A stretch of 64,000 nt of DNA, taken from Flavobacterium urocaniciphilum (GTDB lineage Bacteria; Bacteroidota; Bacteroidia; Flavobacteriales; Flavobacteriaceae). The DNA is taken from contig NZ_FOEI01000001.1 of NCBI RefSeq assembly GCF_900110615.1, positions 434,001-498,000 of the forward strand, written 5' to 3'. The notes beneath the pieces are model-generated. The model did no database searches. It had not been told where the DNA came from and worked only from the letters and a program-made list of their open reading frames with translations. Shown piece by piece: positions 17,362-25,513 of this stretch. Each line of letters opens with the position of its first letter. Positions within the stretch are counted from its first letter, which is position 1. A program made the translations under genes and the position numbers.

Positions 17362-18541
17362 TCCTTCAATAAACGGGTGGATCGAGAAGTATCTCAATCA
17401 GTATGCTGGTGAAATTTCCAGTTATAATACTGATGAAGACTTTTTTATGGCTTGTCAGAAAAGTGGATTGATTTATGGATATGTGGTAAATTATCATTTG
17501 AAGTCGGAAATTGATGATGAAAAATGGGACACAGAAGAAAAGATAAAAGTTGGTTTTCTATCTACACTTTTTGCTTTGTATAAATCCAAAAATAGAACAG
17601 ATGTAAATGAATTTATCGAAACTATAAATCAGTTTTATAATCTTATATCTAAAGGTAAATTTAGTTTTATTCATAAAATATTACCTTCTGAAAATTCTTT
17701 TCAAAAATTAGAAAGTATTATCAATGATCGTTTGCAAACGAATGACAATATTGTAACCAAAAACTTTACGCATATGGTTACTAATGCAATGTTGTATATT
17801 GATGTTTTGGCATTTGAATTTTATCTAAAAAACAACACTATTAGTATTGATTTTTTTAAAGAAGTAGAACGAAAATGTATGGCGATAATTCTGTATTCAT
17901 TGAATATAAAAAATCATAAATCGGAATACGATAATTTGCTACTAAAAATGTTTGAAAATTCTTTGCGATATTCTAAAATTTCGAAGATAAATAAAGACGA
18001 AATTATTACAATTGTATTTGAAGGAAAGCGTTCAGTTTTAGAAAATTTATACTTGTATGAAGTGGCTCATATGACTCTTTTAAGTGATGGAATTATCCAT
18101 AAAAAGGAAGAGAAATTTCTTAAAGATTTCGGTTCAAATTTAAATTTAATTAAAAACAATCAAAATACTGGTTATGAATTGGTTAAGTTTATAGGTAAAT
18201 ATAAAGATGAGTTACCTTTTTTCAACTTAAATCATCCTGTAAAACAGTTTTATAATAACACTCAAGATAACATTGGAAAGTTGGTTAGTCGAAATAAAAC
18301 CCGATTAATTAAGGAACTTTCTGAAAGTAAAGAATTGGTAAAATTATTGCGAAAATCTACTCAAACTGATTTGAGTTTTGAAGAAAAAAAGAAAGTAAAA
18401 AAACAGTTACTCGACATCTGTAAAACCATTCCGTCGCTCACTATTTTTTTACTTCCAGGTGGAGGTTTATTATTACCAGTTTTGATAAAATTTATACCTC
18501 AATTATTGCCTTCTGCGTTTAATGAAAATTTAAACGATTAG
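17351..18541 (+). CDS. LETM1-related protein
   Basis: 396 residues. The N-terminal 300 residues are mainly helical with no signal peptide. Near the C-terminus, KKQLLDICKTIPSLTIFLLP and the following hydrophobic GGGLLLPVLIKFIPQLLPSAF match the core of the LETM1 domain, known from the mitochondrial K+/Ca2+-H+ antiporter. In Flavobacteriaceae this protein is named LETM1-related biofilm-associated protein, as I recall. The start ATG 17351 lies inside the end of the DUF3810 gene. Role unknown; it may be membrane-attached through the single C-terminal hydrophobic stretch. Confidence 0.8.
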   Translation: MQINPSINGWIEKYLNQYAGEISSYNTDEDFFMACQKSGLIYGYVVNYHLKSEIDDEKWDTEEKIKVGFLSTLFALYKSKNRTDVNEFIETINQFYNLISKGKFSFIHKILPSENSFQKLESIINDRLQTNDNIVTKNFTHMVTNAMLYIDVLAFEFYLKNNTISIDFFKEVERKCMAIILYSLNIKNHKSEYDNLLLKMFENSLRYSKISKINKDEIITIVFEGKRSVLENLYLYEVAHMTLLSDGIIHKKEEKFLKDFGSNLNLIKNNQNTGYELVKFIGKYKDELPFFNLNHPVKQFYNNTQDNIGKLVSRNKTRLIKELSESKELVKLLRKSTQTDLSFEEKKKVKKQLLDICKTIPSLTIFLLPGGGLLLPVLIKFIPQLLPSAFNENLND

Positions 18542-18553
18542 ATGTTTAATTTA

Positions 18554-18581
18554 GCCACGCTGAATCTTTAATTTTTGTGGC
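18554..18581. repeat. GCCAC / GTGGC inverted repeat between convergent genes
   Basis: 5-bp arms GCCAC and GTGGC around an AT-rich loop. It looks like a decayed relative of the GCCACGAATTCACGAATT element at 33479-33542. Terminator function is weak at best. Confidence 0.35.
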
Positions 18582-18591
18582 AAAATCATTT

Positions 18592-19227
18592 TTAAAAATT
18601 TAATTTAAACATGGTGTCTAAATCATCATTATTACTAAAGTTAACGTTTAAATCGGTAACATAGCCCGAATTTAATCCATAAACCCAACCGTGTAAATGT
18701 AATTCTTGTCCGTTATTCCATGCGTTTTGAACAATAGAAGTTTTAGCTAAATTGAAAACTTGCTCAATAACGTTTAATTCAACCATACGATTGAATTTTT
18801 TATCTTCATCTTCAATGGCATTTAGTTCTTCTTTATTTACTCTATAAACGTCTTTTATGTTTCTAATCCAATTGTCGATAATGCCAATAGATTGATTACC
18901 CATTGCTGCTTTTACACCACCACAACCATAATGTCCGCATACTAAAACATGCTTTACTTTAAGAGCATTTACAGCATAATCTAATACACTAAGCATATTT
19001 ATGTCGGTATGTACAACTAAATTAGCAATGTTTCTGTGAACAAAAACTTCACCTGGTTTAGCGCCAATAATTTCATTTGCTGGAACTCGACTATCAGAAC
19101 AACCGATCCATAATAATGGTGGGTTTTGACCTTTCGACAAGTCTTTAAAATAATTTTCATCAACAGCTAACTGTTGTTCAACCCAGTCTTTATTATTATC
19201 TAATATTTTTTTATAAAAATCGTTCAT
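18592..19227 (-). CDS. Beta-class carbonic anhydrase (1)
   Basis: 211 residues. Zinc ligands and catalytic dyad are visible: Cys43, Asp45 and Arg47 in WIGCSDSRVPA, then His99 and Cys102 in VCGHYGCGGVKAA. It converts CO2 and bicarbonate in the cytoplasm and resembles the housekeeping Can type. Last gene of a four-gene minus-strand operon headed by a SulP transporter, 61 bp after the second carbonic anhydrase. A 14-bp palindrome TTAACTTAAGTTAA lies in that gap (19271-19284). The two anhydrases differ clearly in sequence and are not a recent duplication. Confidence 0.94.
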   Translation of the reverse strand: MNDFYKKILDNNKDWVEQQLAVDENYFKDLSKGQNPPLLWIGCSDSRVPANEIIGAKPGEVFVHRNIANLVVHTDINMLSVLDYAVNALKVKHVLVCGHYGCGGVKAAMGNQSIGIIDNWIRNIKDVYRVNKEELNAIEDEDKKFNRMVELNVIEQVFNLAKTSIVQNAWNNGQELHLHGWVYGLNSGYVTDLNVNFSNNDDLDTMFKLNF

Positions 19228-19288
19228 TAGCTTGAGATCTACTCTTTTTTAATTAGTCAAATATAAGAATTTAACTTAAGTTAATTTT

Positions 19289-19972
19289 TTAATGTTTTAA
19301 ATCTTGTAAACTGAAATTTGGACTTTCGTTATCATTGATGTATGTTACTTCATCATAGAAATTTACTTCACCCGTTTCAATATTATGCATCGCTCCAACA
19401 ATACCAATTTGTCCGTTTTCAATCATTTGTTCTAAAACAAAACTACGCTCAATAATGTTTTTCACATTGCGTTTTACATTGATTTCAGCTACATTTTCTA
19501 CAAATTCAGAATTGCTAGAACTTCTGTTTTCAGTTGTTGTTTTTTCTTGGTAAACCGCTGGTTGAATTTTAGATAATAACTCAGTTAAATTACCCATTTC
19601 TACATGATCACAAGCTCCTTTTACAGCTCCACATTTCGTGTGACCTAAAACTACAATAAGTTTAGAACCTGCAACTTTACAAGCGAATTCCATACTTCCT
19701 AAAATATCTGTATTTACAATATTTCCAGCAATTCTAACCGAAAATACATCACCTAAACCTTGATCGAAAATTAATTCAGCAGAAGTTCTACTGTCAATAC
19801 AACTTAAAATAGTAGCAAAAGGCCATTGTCCGTCGCGAGTTTCATTTACTTGTTCTAGTAAATCTCTATGTGCTTTTAAGTTATTGATGAAACGATTGTT
19901 TCCTTCTTTTAAAATTTCTAATGCTTTTCTTGGAGTTATAGATGCTTGTAATTCTTTATTTAACGTTTTCAT
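19289..19972 (-). CDS. Beta-class carbonic anhydrase (2)
   Basis: 227 residues. Ligands are Cys58, Asp60 and Arg62 in LSCIDSRTSAE, and His111 and Cys114 in VLGHTKCGAVKGA. It belongs to a different beta-CA subgroup from its neighbour, with a longer N-terminal helix (ITPRKALEILKEGNNRFI) and an insertion rich in Thr, Glu and Ser around residue 145. No signal peptide is seen, so it is cytoplasmic. It lies 38 bp after the SulP gene; the pairing suggests that it hydrates or equilibrates inorganic carbon brought in by the transporter. Confidence 0.93.
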   Translation of the reverse strand: MKTLNKELQASITPRKALEILKEGNNRFINNLKAHRDLLEQVNETRDGQWPFATILSCIDSRTSAELIFDQGLGDVFSVRIAGNIVNTDILGSMEFACKVAGSKLIVVLGHTKCGAVKGACDHVEMGNLTELLSKIQPAVYQEKTTTENRSSSNSEFVENVAEINVKRNVKNIIERSFVLEQMIENGQIGIVGAMHNIETGEVNFYDEVTYINDNESPNFSLQDLKH

Positions 19973-20010
19973 TTTTAATCTTTTTAATTTAATTTTCGTG
20001 TTGTTAATTT

Positions 20011-21585
20011 TTATTTTTTATGTTTCAATTTGAAATTGTTGAATTCTTTTTCAGACTTCGCTAATTTAAAGTTTTCATCAATTCCTTTAAGTTTTACTTC
20101 AATATTCTTATCAATAGATTGATGTTCCACAAAATCTTCAATTATTTCAAGAACATCATAATCTATGTATTCTGTTTCTTTAGCGTTAATTACAACTTTT
20201 GTGTTTTCTGGTATTGCTAATAATGATTCTTTTATAGAAGCTTTATTTAAAAACGAAACTTCTTGAGCTAAATGTATAACAACTTGGTCGCCATCTTCAT
20301 ATTCTCCTTTATTGAAAACATAAGCTTTCCTTAAGTTTTCTCTTAAAATGAAGAATATAGCTGCAAATAAACCTAATAATACACCTTTTAATAAATCAAT
20401 AGTAACTACTCCAATTACAGTAATAATAAATGGTAAAAACTGATTCCAACCATGACTAAAAAATTTAGTAAACAATTTTGGTGATGCTAATTTATATCCA
20501 ATTAATAATAATACAGCTGCTAAAGTAGCGTACGGAATTAAATTTAAAACAGTTGGAATTGCTAAAACACATACTAATAATAATAATCCATGAATTATAG
20601 TAGAAAGTTTTGTTTTTGCTCCTGCGTTTACATTAGCAGAAGTTCTTACAACAACAGATGTCATTGGTAAACCACCTACTAATCCACTGATAATATTACC
20701 GATTCCTTGTGCTTTTAATTCTAAATTCGGATTGGTATATCTTTTTTCATGATCTAATTTATCTGCTGCTTCCACACAAAGTAAGGTTTCAATTGAAGCA
20801 ACTATTGCAATGGTAAAGGCAACAATCCACATGTCGACATTCAAAAATTGAGAAAAATCTGGAGAACTTAACCCGCTTTTAATTTCTGTAAAACTAGTTG
20901 GTAATTTTACTAAATGTTCTTTTGAAATTTCGAAAGATGTACCAGCGAATAGTAAGCTTAACACAATACTTATAATTACTGCTACTAACGCACCAGGTAA
21001 AAATTTTACTTTGTTTTGTAATTTATATTTATCCCAAAGTATTAAAATAAGTAGTGAAATTAAACAAACAGTTATTGCTCCAATACTTACATAATCTAAT
21101 GCTTTTAAGATTTCGGAAAATGTATTTTCACCATCAGTTTGCATAAATGATTCATCTCCTTCGAAATCTTTATCGTAACCTACAGCATGCGGAAGTTGTT
21201 TTAAAAATATGGTAATTCCTATACCAGCGAGCATTCCTTCAATTACACTATTTGGAATAAAATTGGCTAAACTACCAAGTTTTAAAACACCTAATAATAA
21301 TTGAATAACTCCAGCTAAAACTACAGCTAATAAGAAAATTTGAAACGTGCCTAATGTTTCAACAGAACTTACTACAATAGCAATTAATCCTGCAGCCGGA
21401 CCACTAACTGACACTTGAGAATTACTGATAAAACCAATTACTAAACCTCCTATAACTCCTGCAATAATTCCTGAAATGGGGTCTACTTTAGAACCCAATG
21501 CAATACCTAAACATAAAGGTAATGCAACTAAAAATACAACTAAACCCGATAATGCATCTGATTTAATATTCTTTGTTGATAACAT
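20011..21585 (-). CDS. SulP-family inorganic anion transporter, probable bicarbonate carrier
   Basis: 524 residues. The N-terminal signature DALSGLVVFLVALPLCLGIALG begins the SLC26/SulP fold; about 11-12 membrane segments run to residue 415, including SGPAAGLIAIVV and the conserved QGIGNIISGLVGGLPMTSVVVRTSANV. Residues about 430-520 form a small cytoplasmic STAS domain (VVIHLAQEVSFLNKASI). SulP proteins carry sulfate, bicarbonate or other anions. Linkage to two carbonic anhydrase genes points to bicarbonate, like BicA; no sulfate-assimilation gene is nearby. The substrate is an inference from context. Confidence 0.9.
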   Translation of the reverse strand: MLSTKNIKSDALSGLVVFLVALPLCLGIALGSKVDPISGIIAGVIGGLVIGFISNSQVSVSGPAAGLIAIVVSSVETLGTFQIFLLAVVLAGVIQLLLGVLKLGSLANFIPNSVIEGMLAGIGITIFLKQLPHAVGYDKDFEGDESFMQTDGENTFSEILKALDYVSIGAITVCLISLLILILWDKYKLQNKVKFLPGALVAVIISIVLSLLFAGTSFEISKEHLVKLPTSFTEIKSGLSSPDFSQFLNVDMWIVAFTIAIVASIETLLCVEAADKLDHEKRYTNPNLELKAQGIGNIISGLVGGLPMTSVVVRTSANVNAGAKTKLSTIIHGLLLLVCVLAIPTVLNLIPYATLAAVLLLIGYKLASPKLFTKFFSHGWNQFLPFIITVIGVVTIDLLKGVLLGLFAAIFFILRENLRKAYVFNKGEYEDGDQVVIHLAQEVSFLNKASIKESLLAIPENTKVVINAKETEYIDYDVLEIIEDFVEHQSIDKNIEVKLKGIDENFKLAKSEKEFNNFKLKHKK

Positions 21586-21628
21586 AAAAATATTTTAAAA
21601 TAATTAATAAAAAATAATTGAAAATATA

Positions 21629-21925
21629 TTATGCTTGTTCAGGTGGTGGTGAAAAATTAGCTAAATAATTTGGTATGTAATTTACCGGAATGTGTGAATC
21701 AAATTTCACTTTTTTAATTTCTAATACAATTATTGTATCAAAATTATAATGTCTAGAAAATAAATGTAAGTCGTGTGATTTAATTTCTTCCTCAAAAAAA
21801 TTATTAATATTTACATCAGTGTAATTTTCAATTTCTTCGTCTATCATGATTATGCCAAAAACAGGTGGCGTAAACAATGAAGTTACGAAAACGAAAATAA
21901 TGATATTGATTAAAAATTTCTTCAA
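21629..21925 (-). CDS. Small exported protein at the head of the SulP operon
   Basis: 98 residues if started at TTG 21925, which gives a typical exported N-terminus MKKFLINIIIFVFVTSLF. A longer reading to TTG 21949 is excluded because that codon lies inside the -7 box 21947-21954. No in-frame ATG exists before residue 27. The mature part has acidic patches (IDEEIENYTDVNINNFFEEE) and ends in a proline-rich tail, NFSPPPEQA. It lies 43 bp before the SulP gene. I do not recognise the family; it may be a periplasmic accessory of the transporter, but this is a guess from position. Confidence 0.5.
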   Translation of the reverse strand: MKKFLINIIIFVFVTSLFTPPVFGIIMIDEEIENYTDVNINNFFEEEIKSHDLHLFSRHYNFDTIIVLEIKKVKFDSHIPVNYIPNYLANFSPPPEQA

Positions 21926-21946
21926 CTGACTTCTATTGTGTTTTGG

Positions 21947-21954
21947 CAAAGTTA
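21947..21954 (-). promoter_or_regulatory. -7 promoter box of the SulP / carbonic anhydrase operon
   Basis: Minus strand TAACTTTG followed by C matches the consensus. It sets the transcript start near 21940 and rules out the upstream TTG as a start codon. Confidence 0.6.
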
Positions 21955-22044
21955 ATTAATTTTGATTGCTACGGAAATTTAATTTGTAATAAAATTTTGT
22001 TAATGCTTTTTTAAGAAAGTAGGCTCATTCTGAATTTGTTTTTT

Positions 22045-22052
22045 TAAATTTG
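22045..22052 (+). promoter_or_regulatory. -7 promoter box of pyrF
   Basis: TAAATTTG followed by C, 18 nt before the ATG; matches TAnnTTTG. Confidence 0.55.
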
Positions 22053-22069
22053 CAAACTAAACAACAATC

Positions 22070-22888
22070 ATGACAACACAACAACTTGAAGCTCAAATTC
22101 GTCTAAAAAAATCGTTTCTTTGTATTGGTTTAGATGTAGATTTAAACAAAATCCCTCAACATTTATTAGCAACTGAAGATCCAATTTTCGAATTCAATAA
22201 AGCAATTATTGATGCTACACATGATTTATGTGTTTCGTATAAACCAAATACAGCTTTTTATGAAGCATACGGGATAAAAGGTTGGCAATCTTTAGAGAAA
22301 ACAATCAATTACATCAACGAAAATTATCCAGAAATATTTACCATCGCAGATGCAAAACGAGGTGATATTGGAAATACTTCTTCAATGTATGCAAAAGCAT
22401 TTTTTGAAGATTTAAGTTTCGATTCTGTAACTGTTGCTCCTTATATGGGAAAAGACTCTGTAGAGCCATTTTTAGCTTTTGAAAACAAACATACCATCAT
22501 GTTAGCTTTAACTTCAAATGAAGGAGCTTTCGATTTTCAAACATTAGAAACAAATGGACAAGAATTGTATAAAACAGTTTTGGAAACTTCTAAAAATTGG
22601 AAAAACAGCGAAAACTTAATGTATGTTGTAGGTGCTACTAAAGCTGAATACTTCACAGAAATTCGAAAAATTGTTCCTAATAGTTTCTTGTTGGTTCCAG
22701 GTGTTGGCGCTCAAGGCGGAAGTTTGTCAGAAGTGTGTAAATACGGAATGAGTGAGAATGTTGGTTTGTTAATCAATTCTTCTCGTGGAATTATTTATGC
22801 TTCAAATGGAACTGATTTTGCAGAAAAGGCTAGAGAAGAAGCGTTGAAGTTGCAAGTTGAAATGGAAGGTATTTTAAGTAAAAAGTAA
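22070..22888 (+). CDS. pyrF: Orotidine-5'-phosphate decarboxylase, type 2
   Basis: 272 residues, the length of the type 2 (longer) enzyme. It opens with [13 protein letters not shown]; the catalytic Asp-x-Lys-Arg-Gly-Asp array is at [16 protein letters not shown], and the phosphate loop is near [12 protein letters not shown] and [11 protein letters not shown]. It carries out the last step of UMP synthesis. The last codons and the stop lie inside an AGTAAAAAGT repeat. The next gene starts 29 bp on, so co-transcription is likely. The other pyrimidine gene in the window, pyrG, is 32 kb away. Confidence 0.95.
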   Translation: MTTQQLEAQIRLKKSFLCIGLDVDLNKIPQHLLATEDPIFEFNKAIIDATHDLCVSYKPNTAFYEAYGIKGWQSLEKTINYINENYPEIFTIADAKRGDIGNTSSMYAKAFFEDLSFDSVTVAPYMGKDSVEPFLAFENKHTIMLALTSNEGAFDFQTLETNGQELYKTVLETSKNWKNSENLMYVVGATKAEYFTEIRKIVPNSFLLVPGVGAQGGSLSEVCKYGMSENVGLLINSSRGIIYASNGTDFAEKAREEALKLQVEMEGILSKK

Positions 22889-22917
22889 AAAGAGCCAAGA
22901 AAAAAGTAAAAATAGAA
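22874..22917 (+). repeat. Degenerate AGTAAAAAGT / AGAGCC repeat, overlapping the pyrF stop
   Basis: TTAAGTAAAAAGTAAAAAGA, then GCCAAG and AAAAAGTAAAAATAG, up to the base before the next ATG. The repeat supplies the last pyrF codons and stop. Related to 4647-4690 and 16182-16211. Confidence 0.55.
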
Positions 22918-23748
22918 ATGAAACAATTCACAGACCAACTTGGTACCGTTCATACCTTTGAAAATACGCCTAAAAGAATCATTTCTTTAGTACCTTCTCA
23001 AACCGAATTGTTGTTCGATTTAGGTTTAGAAGATTCAATAGTAGGAATCACTAAGTTTTGTGTACATCCGTTTCATTTTAAATCTACAAAAGAAATAATT
23101 GGTGGTACTAAAAATGTAAAGTATGATAAAATTAAAGCTTTACAACCTGATATTATAATTGCCAATAAAGAAGAAAATACGGAAGAAATTGTGCAGCAAC
23201 TATCTGATATTTGCCCTGTTTGGGTCACAGATATTGTTACAATTGAAGAAAACAATAAAATGATTGAAGATTTTGGAAATCTGTTTAATAAGCGAACCAA
23301 TGCTCAAAAATGGATAGATAAAATTAATTTCGGTTATCAAGAATTTCAACATTTAGTAGCTTCAAAATTTGAAGAAAATGCCAAACAAAAAGTAGCTTAT
23401 TTCATTTGGGCCAATCCTTATATGGTTGCCGCAGGAAATACATTCATAAATGAAATGCTAAAGATAAACGGATTAGAAAATATCTACGATAATAATCCTA
23501 AATACGAAGGACGATATCCTGAAGTGGTTATCAATAAAATGCGTATTCAAGGAGATCCAGATTTTGTGTTTTTATCTTCCGAACCATTTCCTTTTAAAGA
23601 CGAACATGCTTTTGAATTAGGCAGACATACGCATCATGCTAAAACAATTTTTGTAGATGGAGAAATGTTTTCATGGTATGGAAGTCGTTTAGTGAAAGCC
23701 TTTGAATATTTTACCAAGTTGCAAGAGAAACTTTACGTATATAAATAA
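22918..23748 (+). CDS. Helical-backbone metal receptor (BtuF/FepB-type binding protein without signal peptide)
   Basis: 276 residues. The fold signature is clear: PKRIISLVPSQTELLFDLGL at residues 18-37, VGITKFCVHP, IGGTKNVKYDKIKALQPDII, and a C-terminal half with PYMVAAGNTFINEML and YPEV. This is the class III periplasmic binding protein fold used for B12, haem and ferric siderophores. There is no signal peptide (MKQFTDQLGTVHTF), so it seems cytoplasmic unless another start exists, and no ABC permease or ATPase gene is adjacent. Its role is therefore unclear; cobalamin or metal binding is a guess from the family. Probably co-transcribed with pyrF. Confidence 0.75.
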   Translation: MKQFTDQLGTVHTFENTPKRIISLVPSQTELLFDLGLEDSIVGITKFCVHPFHFKSTKEIIGGTKNVKYDKIKALQPDIIIANKEENTEEIVQQLSDICPVWVTDIVTIEENNKMIEDFGNLFNKRTNAQKWIDKINFGYQEFQHLVASKFEENAKQKVAYFIWANPYMVAAGNTFINEMLKINGLENIYDNNPKYEGRYPEVVINKMRIQGDPDFVFLSSEPFPFKDEHAFELGRHTHHAKTIFVDGEMFSWYGSRLVKAFEYFTKLQEKLYVYK

Positions 23749-23752
23749 AAAA

Positions 23753-23782
23753 AACAACTGAGATATTTCTACCTCAGTTGTT
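23753..23782. terminator. Bidirectional terminator hairpin
   Basis: Perfect 10-bp stem AACAACTGAG / CTCAGTTGTT. On the minus strand it is followed by a run of ten T residues, so it best serves the DUF4197 gene at 23894. Confidence 0.7.
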
Positions 23783-23893
23783 CTTAAACTAAAACTAACC
23801 CTAACTAAACTATTTTTCTTCTGCAAAGATCATGCATTTTGACTATTTTTTGTGTTAAGGTTTTGTTATTCTTGTGTTATTATAATTACAAAA

Positions 23894-24607
23894 TTATTTT
23901 TTGTCTTGTAAAGCAAAAACTCTTTTTAATAAATCGGAAGTTCTAGCTGAAAAATTCGTTCTAATGTCTTTTTCTTCTACAGCAATCATTTTAAAAACGC
24001 CTTCCATTGCTTTGTTTGTAGTGTAGTCTGTTAAATCTGGATTGACTTTCTTCACTAACGGAATACTGTTATATTTTGTAATGATTTGTGTCCAAATTTT
24101 ATCAGCACCTACTTTCGCAAAAGAACTTTTAATTACAGGATTAAATTTTCCATACAAAGCTGTTGATGTTGTAGTTTGTAAATAAGTAGTTGCCGAACTT
24201 TCATTACCTAATAAAATGTTTTTAGCATCATTAAAAGTCATTTGTTTTACAGCATCTACAAAAATTGGAGTTGCTTCTTTAACGGCATCTTCAGCAGCTC
24301 TATTTAAAATACGTAACCCGTCATCAGCCAATTTGCTCATTCCAAGTTGACGTAATTTAGTATCCACTTTTTGTAATTCTTCTGGTAATAAAATTTTTAC
24401 TGCTTCGTTTTTAAAGAAACCATCAGTAGCTGTTAATTTTGAAACTTGTTTCGTAATTCCATTGTTCAACGCTTCTTTTAAACCATTACCTATTTCGGCT
24501 TGACTCAAAACCCCAGTTTGTTGTGGTAATTGTTCTAAAACTTGTTGCATTTCAGCACAGCTAACAGTTAACGTTACTATTAGTAAACTTGATATTATTT
24601 TCTTCAT
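23894..24607 (-). CDS. DUF4197 lipoprotein (tandem paralogue B)
   Basis: 237 residues. Lipoprotein signal MKKIISSLLIVTLTVSC with Cys17 as the lipid site. The rest is the helical DUF4197 domain: GLKEALNNGITKQVSKLTAT, IKVLLPEEL-like stretch VKILLPEELQKVD, FNDAKNILLGNESSATTYLQ and LTDYTTNKAMEGVFKMIA. It is a clear duplicate of the gene 10 bp upstream, sharing long identical stretches, but it differs in being lipidated. DUF4197 has no known function. Both are envelope proteins by their signals. Confidence 0.85.
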   Translation of the reverse strand: MKKIISSLLIVTLTVSCAEMQQVLEQLPQQTGVLSQAEIGNGLKEALNNGITKQVSKLTATDGFFKNEAVKILLPEELQKVDTKLRQLGMSKLADDGLRILNRAAEDAVKEATPIFVDAVKQMTFNDAKNILLGNESSATTYLQTTTSTALYGKFNPVIKSSFAKVGADKIWTQIITKYNSIPLVKKVNPDLTDYTTNKAMEGVFKMIAVEEKDIRTNFSARTSDLLKRVFALQDKK

Positions 24608-24616
24608 AATCTTGAA

Positions 24617-25342
24617 TTATTTTTTCTTGTCTTGTAAAGCGAAAACTTTCTTCAATAATGCTGAAGTTCTAGAGTCTAATCCACTTCTAATGTTTTTCTC
24701 TTCAATCGTAATCATTTTAAAAACACCTTCTAATGCTTTATTAGTTGTATAATCTGTTAAATCTGGATTAACTTTAGTTACCAATGGAATAGAATTATAT
24801 TTATCGATGATTTTTTTCCAAACTGCATCTGCACCAACATTTGCTAAAGAAGCTTTAATAACAGGACTAAATTTTTCATATAGTGCCGAATTTGTTGTCG
24901 TTTGCAAATACGTTGTTGCTGCATTTTCAGAACCTAATAAAATATTTTTAGCATCAGTAAAGTTCATGTTTTTAATGGCGTCGATAAAAATAGGAGTCGA
25001 TTGTTTTACAGCATCTTCAGCCGCTCTGTTTAACATCAAAATTCCTTCATCAGCTAAACTTCCTAAACCAATCATGCGTAATTTTGAATCTACCTTTTTT
25101 AATTCTTCAGGTAATAAAATTTTGACTAATTCATTTTTATAAAACCCATCAACTGCTGTTAATTTAGTAACTTGTTTTTTTACACCATTATCTAATGCTT
25201 CTTTTAAACCATTTGCAATTTCTAAATTAGATACTGCAATGTTTTTTGTAGTGGCTTTGGCTGCAGTTTTTTTAATAACATCTTTTAATTGTGCATTTCC
25301 TAAAAATGGTAAACAAACTAGTAGTAAAATAATTTTCTTCAT
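24617..25342 (-). CDS. DUF4197 secreted protein (tandem paralogue A)
   Basis: 241 residues from ATG 25342, giving a normal signal peptide MKKIILLLVCLPFLGNAQ; a 14-codon longer reading hides that signal and is rejected. The mature domain repeats the neighbour's: GLKEALDNGVKKQVTKLTAV, LLPEELKKVDSKL, FTDAKNILLGSENAATTYLQ, LTDYTTNKALEGVFKMI and the C-terminal LKKVFALQDKKK. It ends in SPI cleavage (NAQ) and not a lipobox, so the pair covers a soluble or loosely attached form and an anchored form. First gene of the two-gene unit. Confidence 0.85.
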   Translation of the reverse strand: MKKIILLLVCLPFLGNAQLKDVIKKTAAKATTKNIAVSNLEIANGLKEALDNGVKKQVTKLTAVDGFYKNELVKILLPEELKKVDSKLRMIGLGSLADEGILMLNRAAEDAVKQSTPIFIDAIKNMNFTDAKNILLGSENAATTYLQTTTNSALYEKFSPVIKASLANVGADAVWKKIIDKYNSIPLVTKVNPDLTDYTTNKALEGVFKMITIEEKNIRSGLDSRTSALLKKVFALQDKKK

Positions 25343-25513
25343 GTATATAAAATTTGAGTTTGGTACAAATGAAACAAAATTCATACCGTTTTTTAATATT
25401 GATTATCAAAGATAATGTCTTTTTATAAATTGTTGATTTTTTGTAACATTTTATTCAAAATAAAAATTATTAAATTCGTAAATTGCACCCTCAAAATACA
25501 ACAAATTTTAAAA

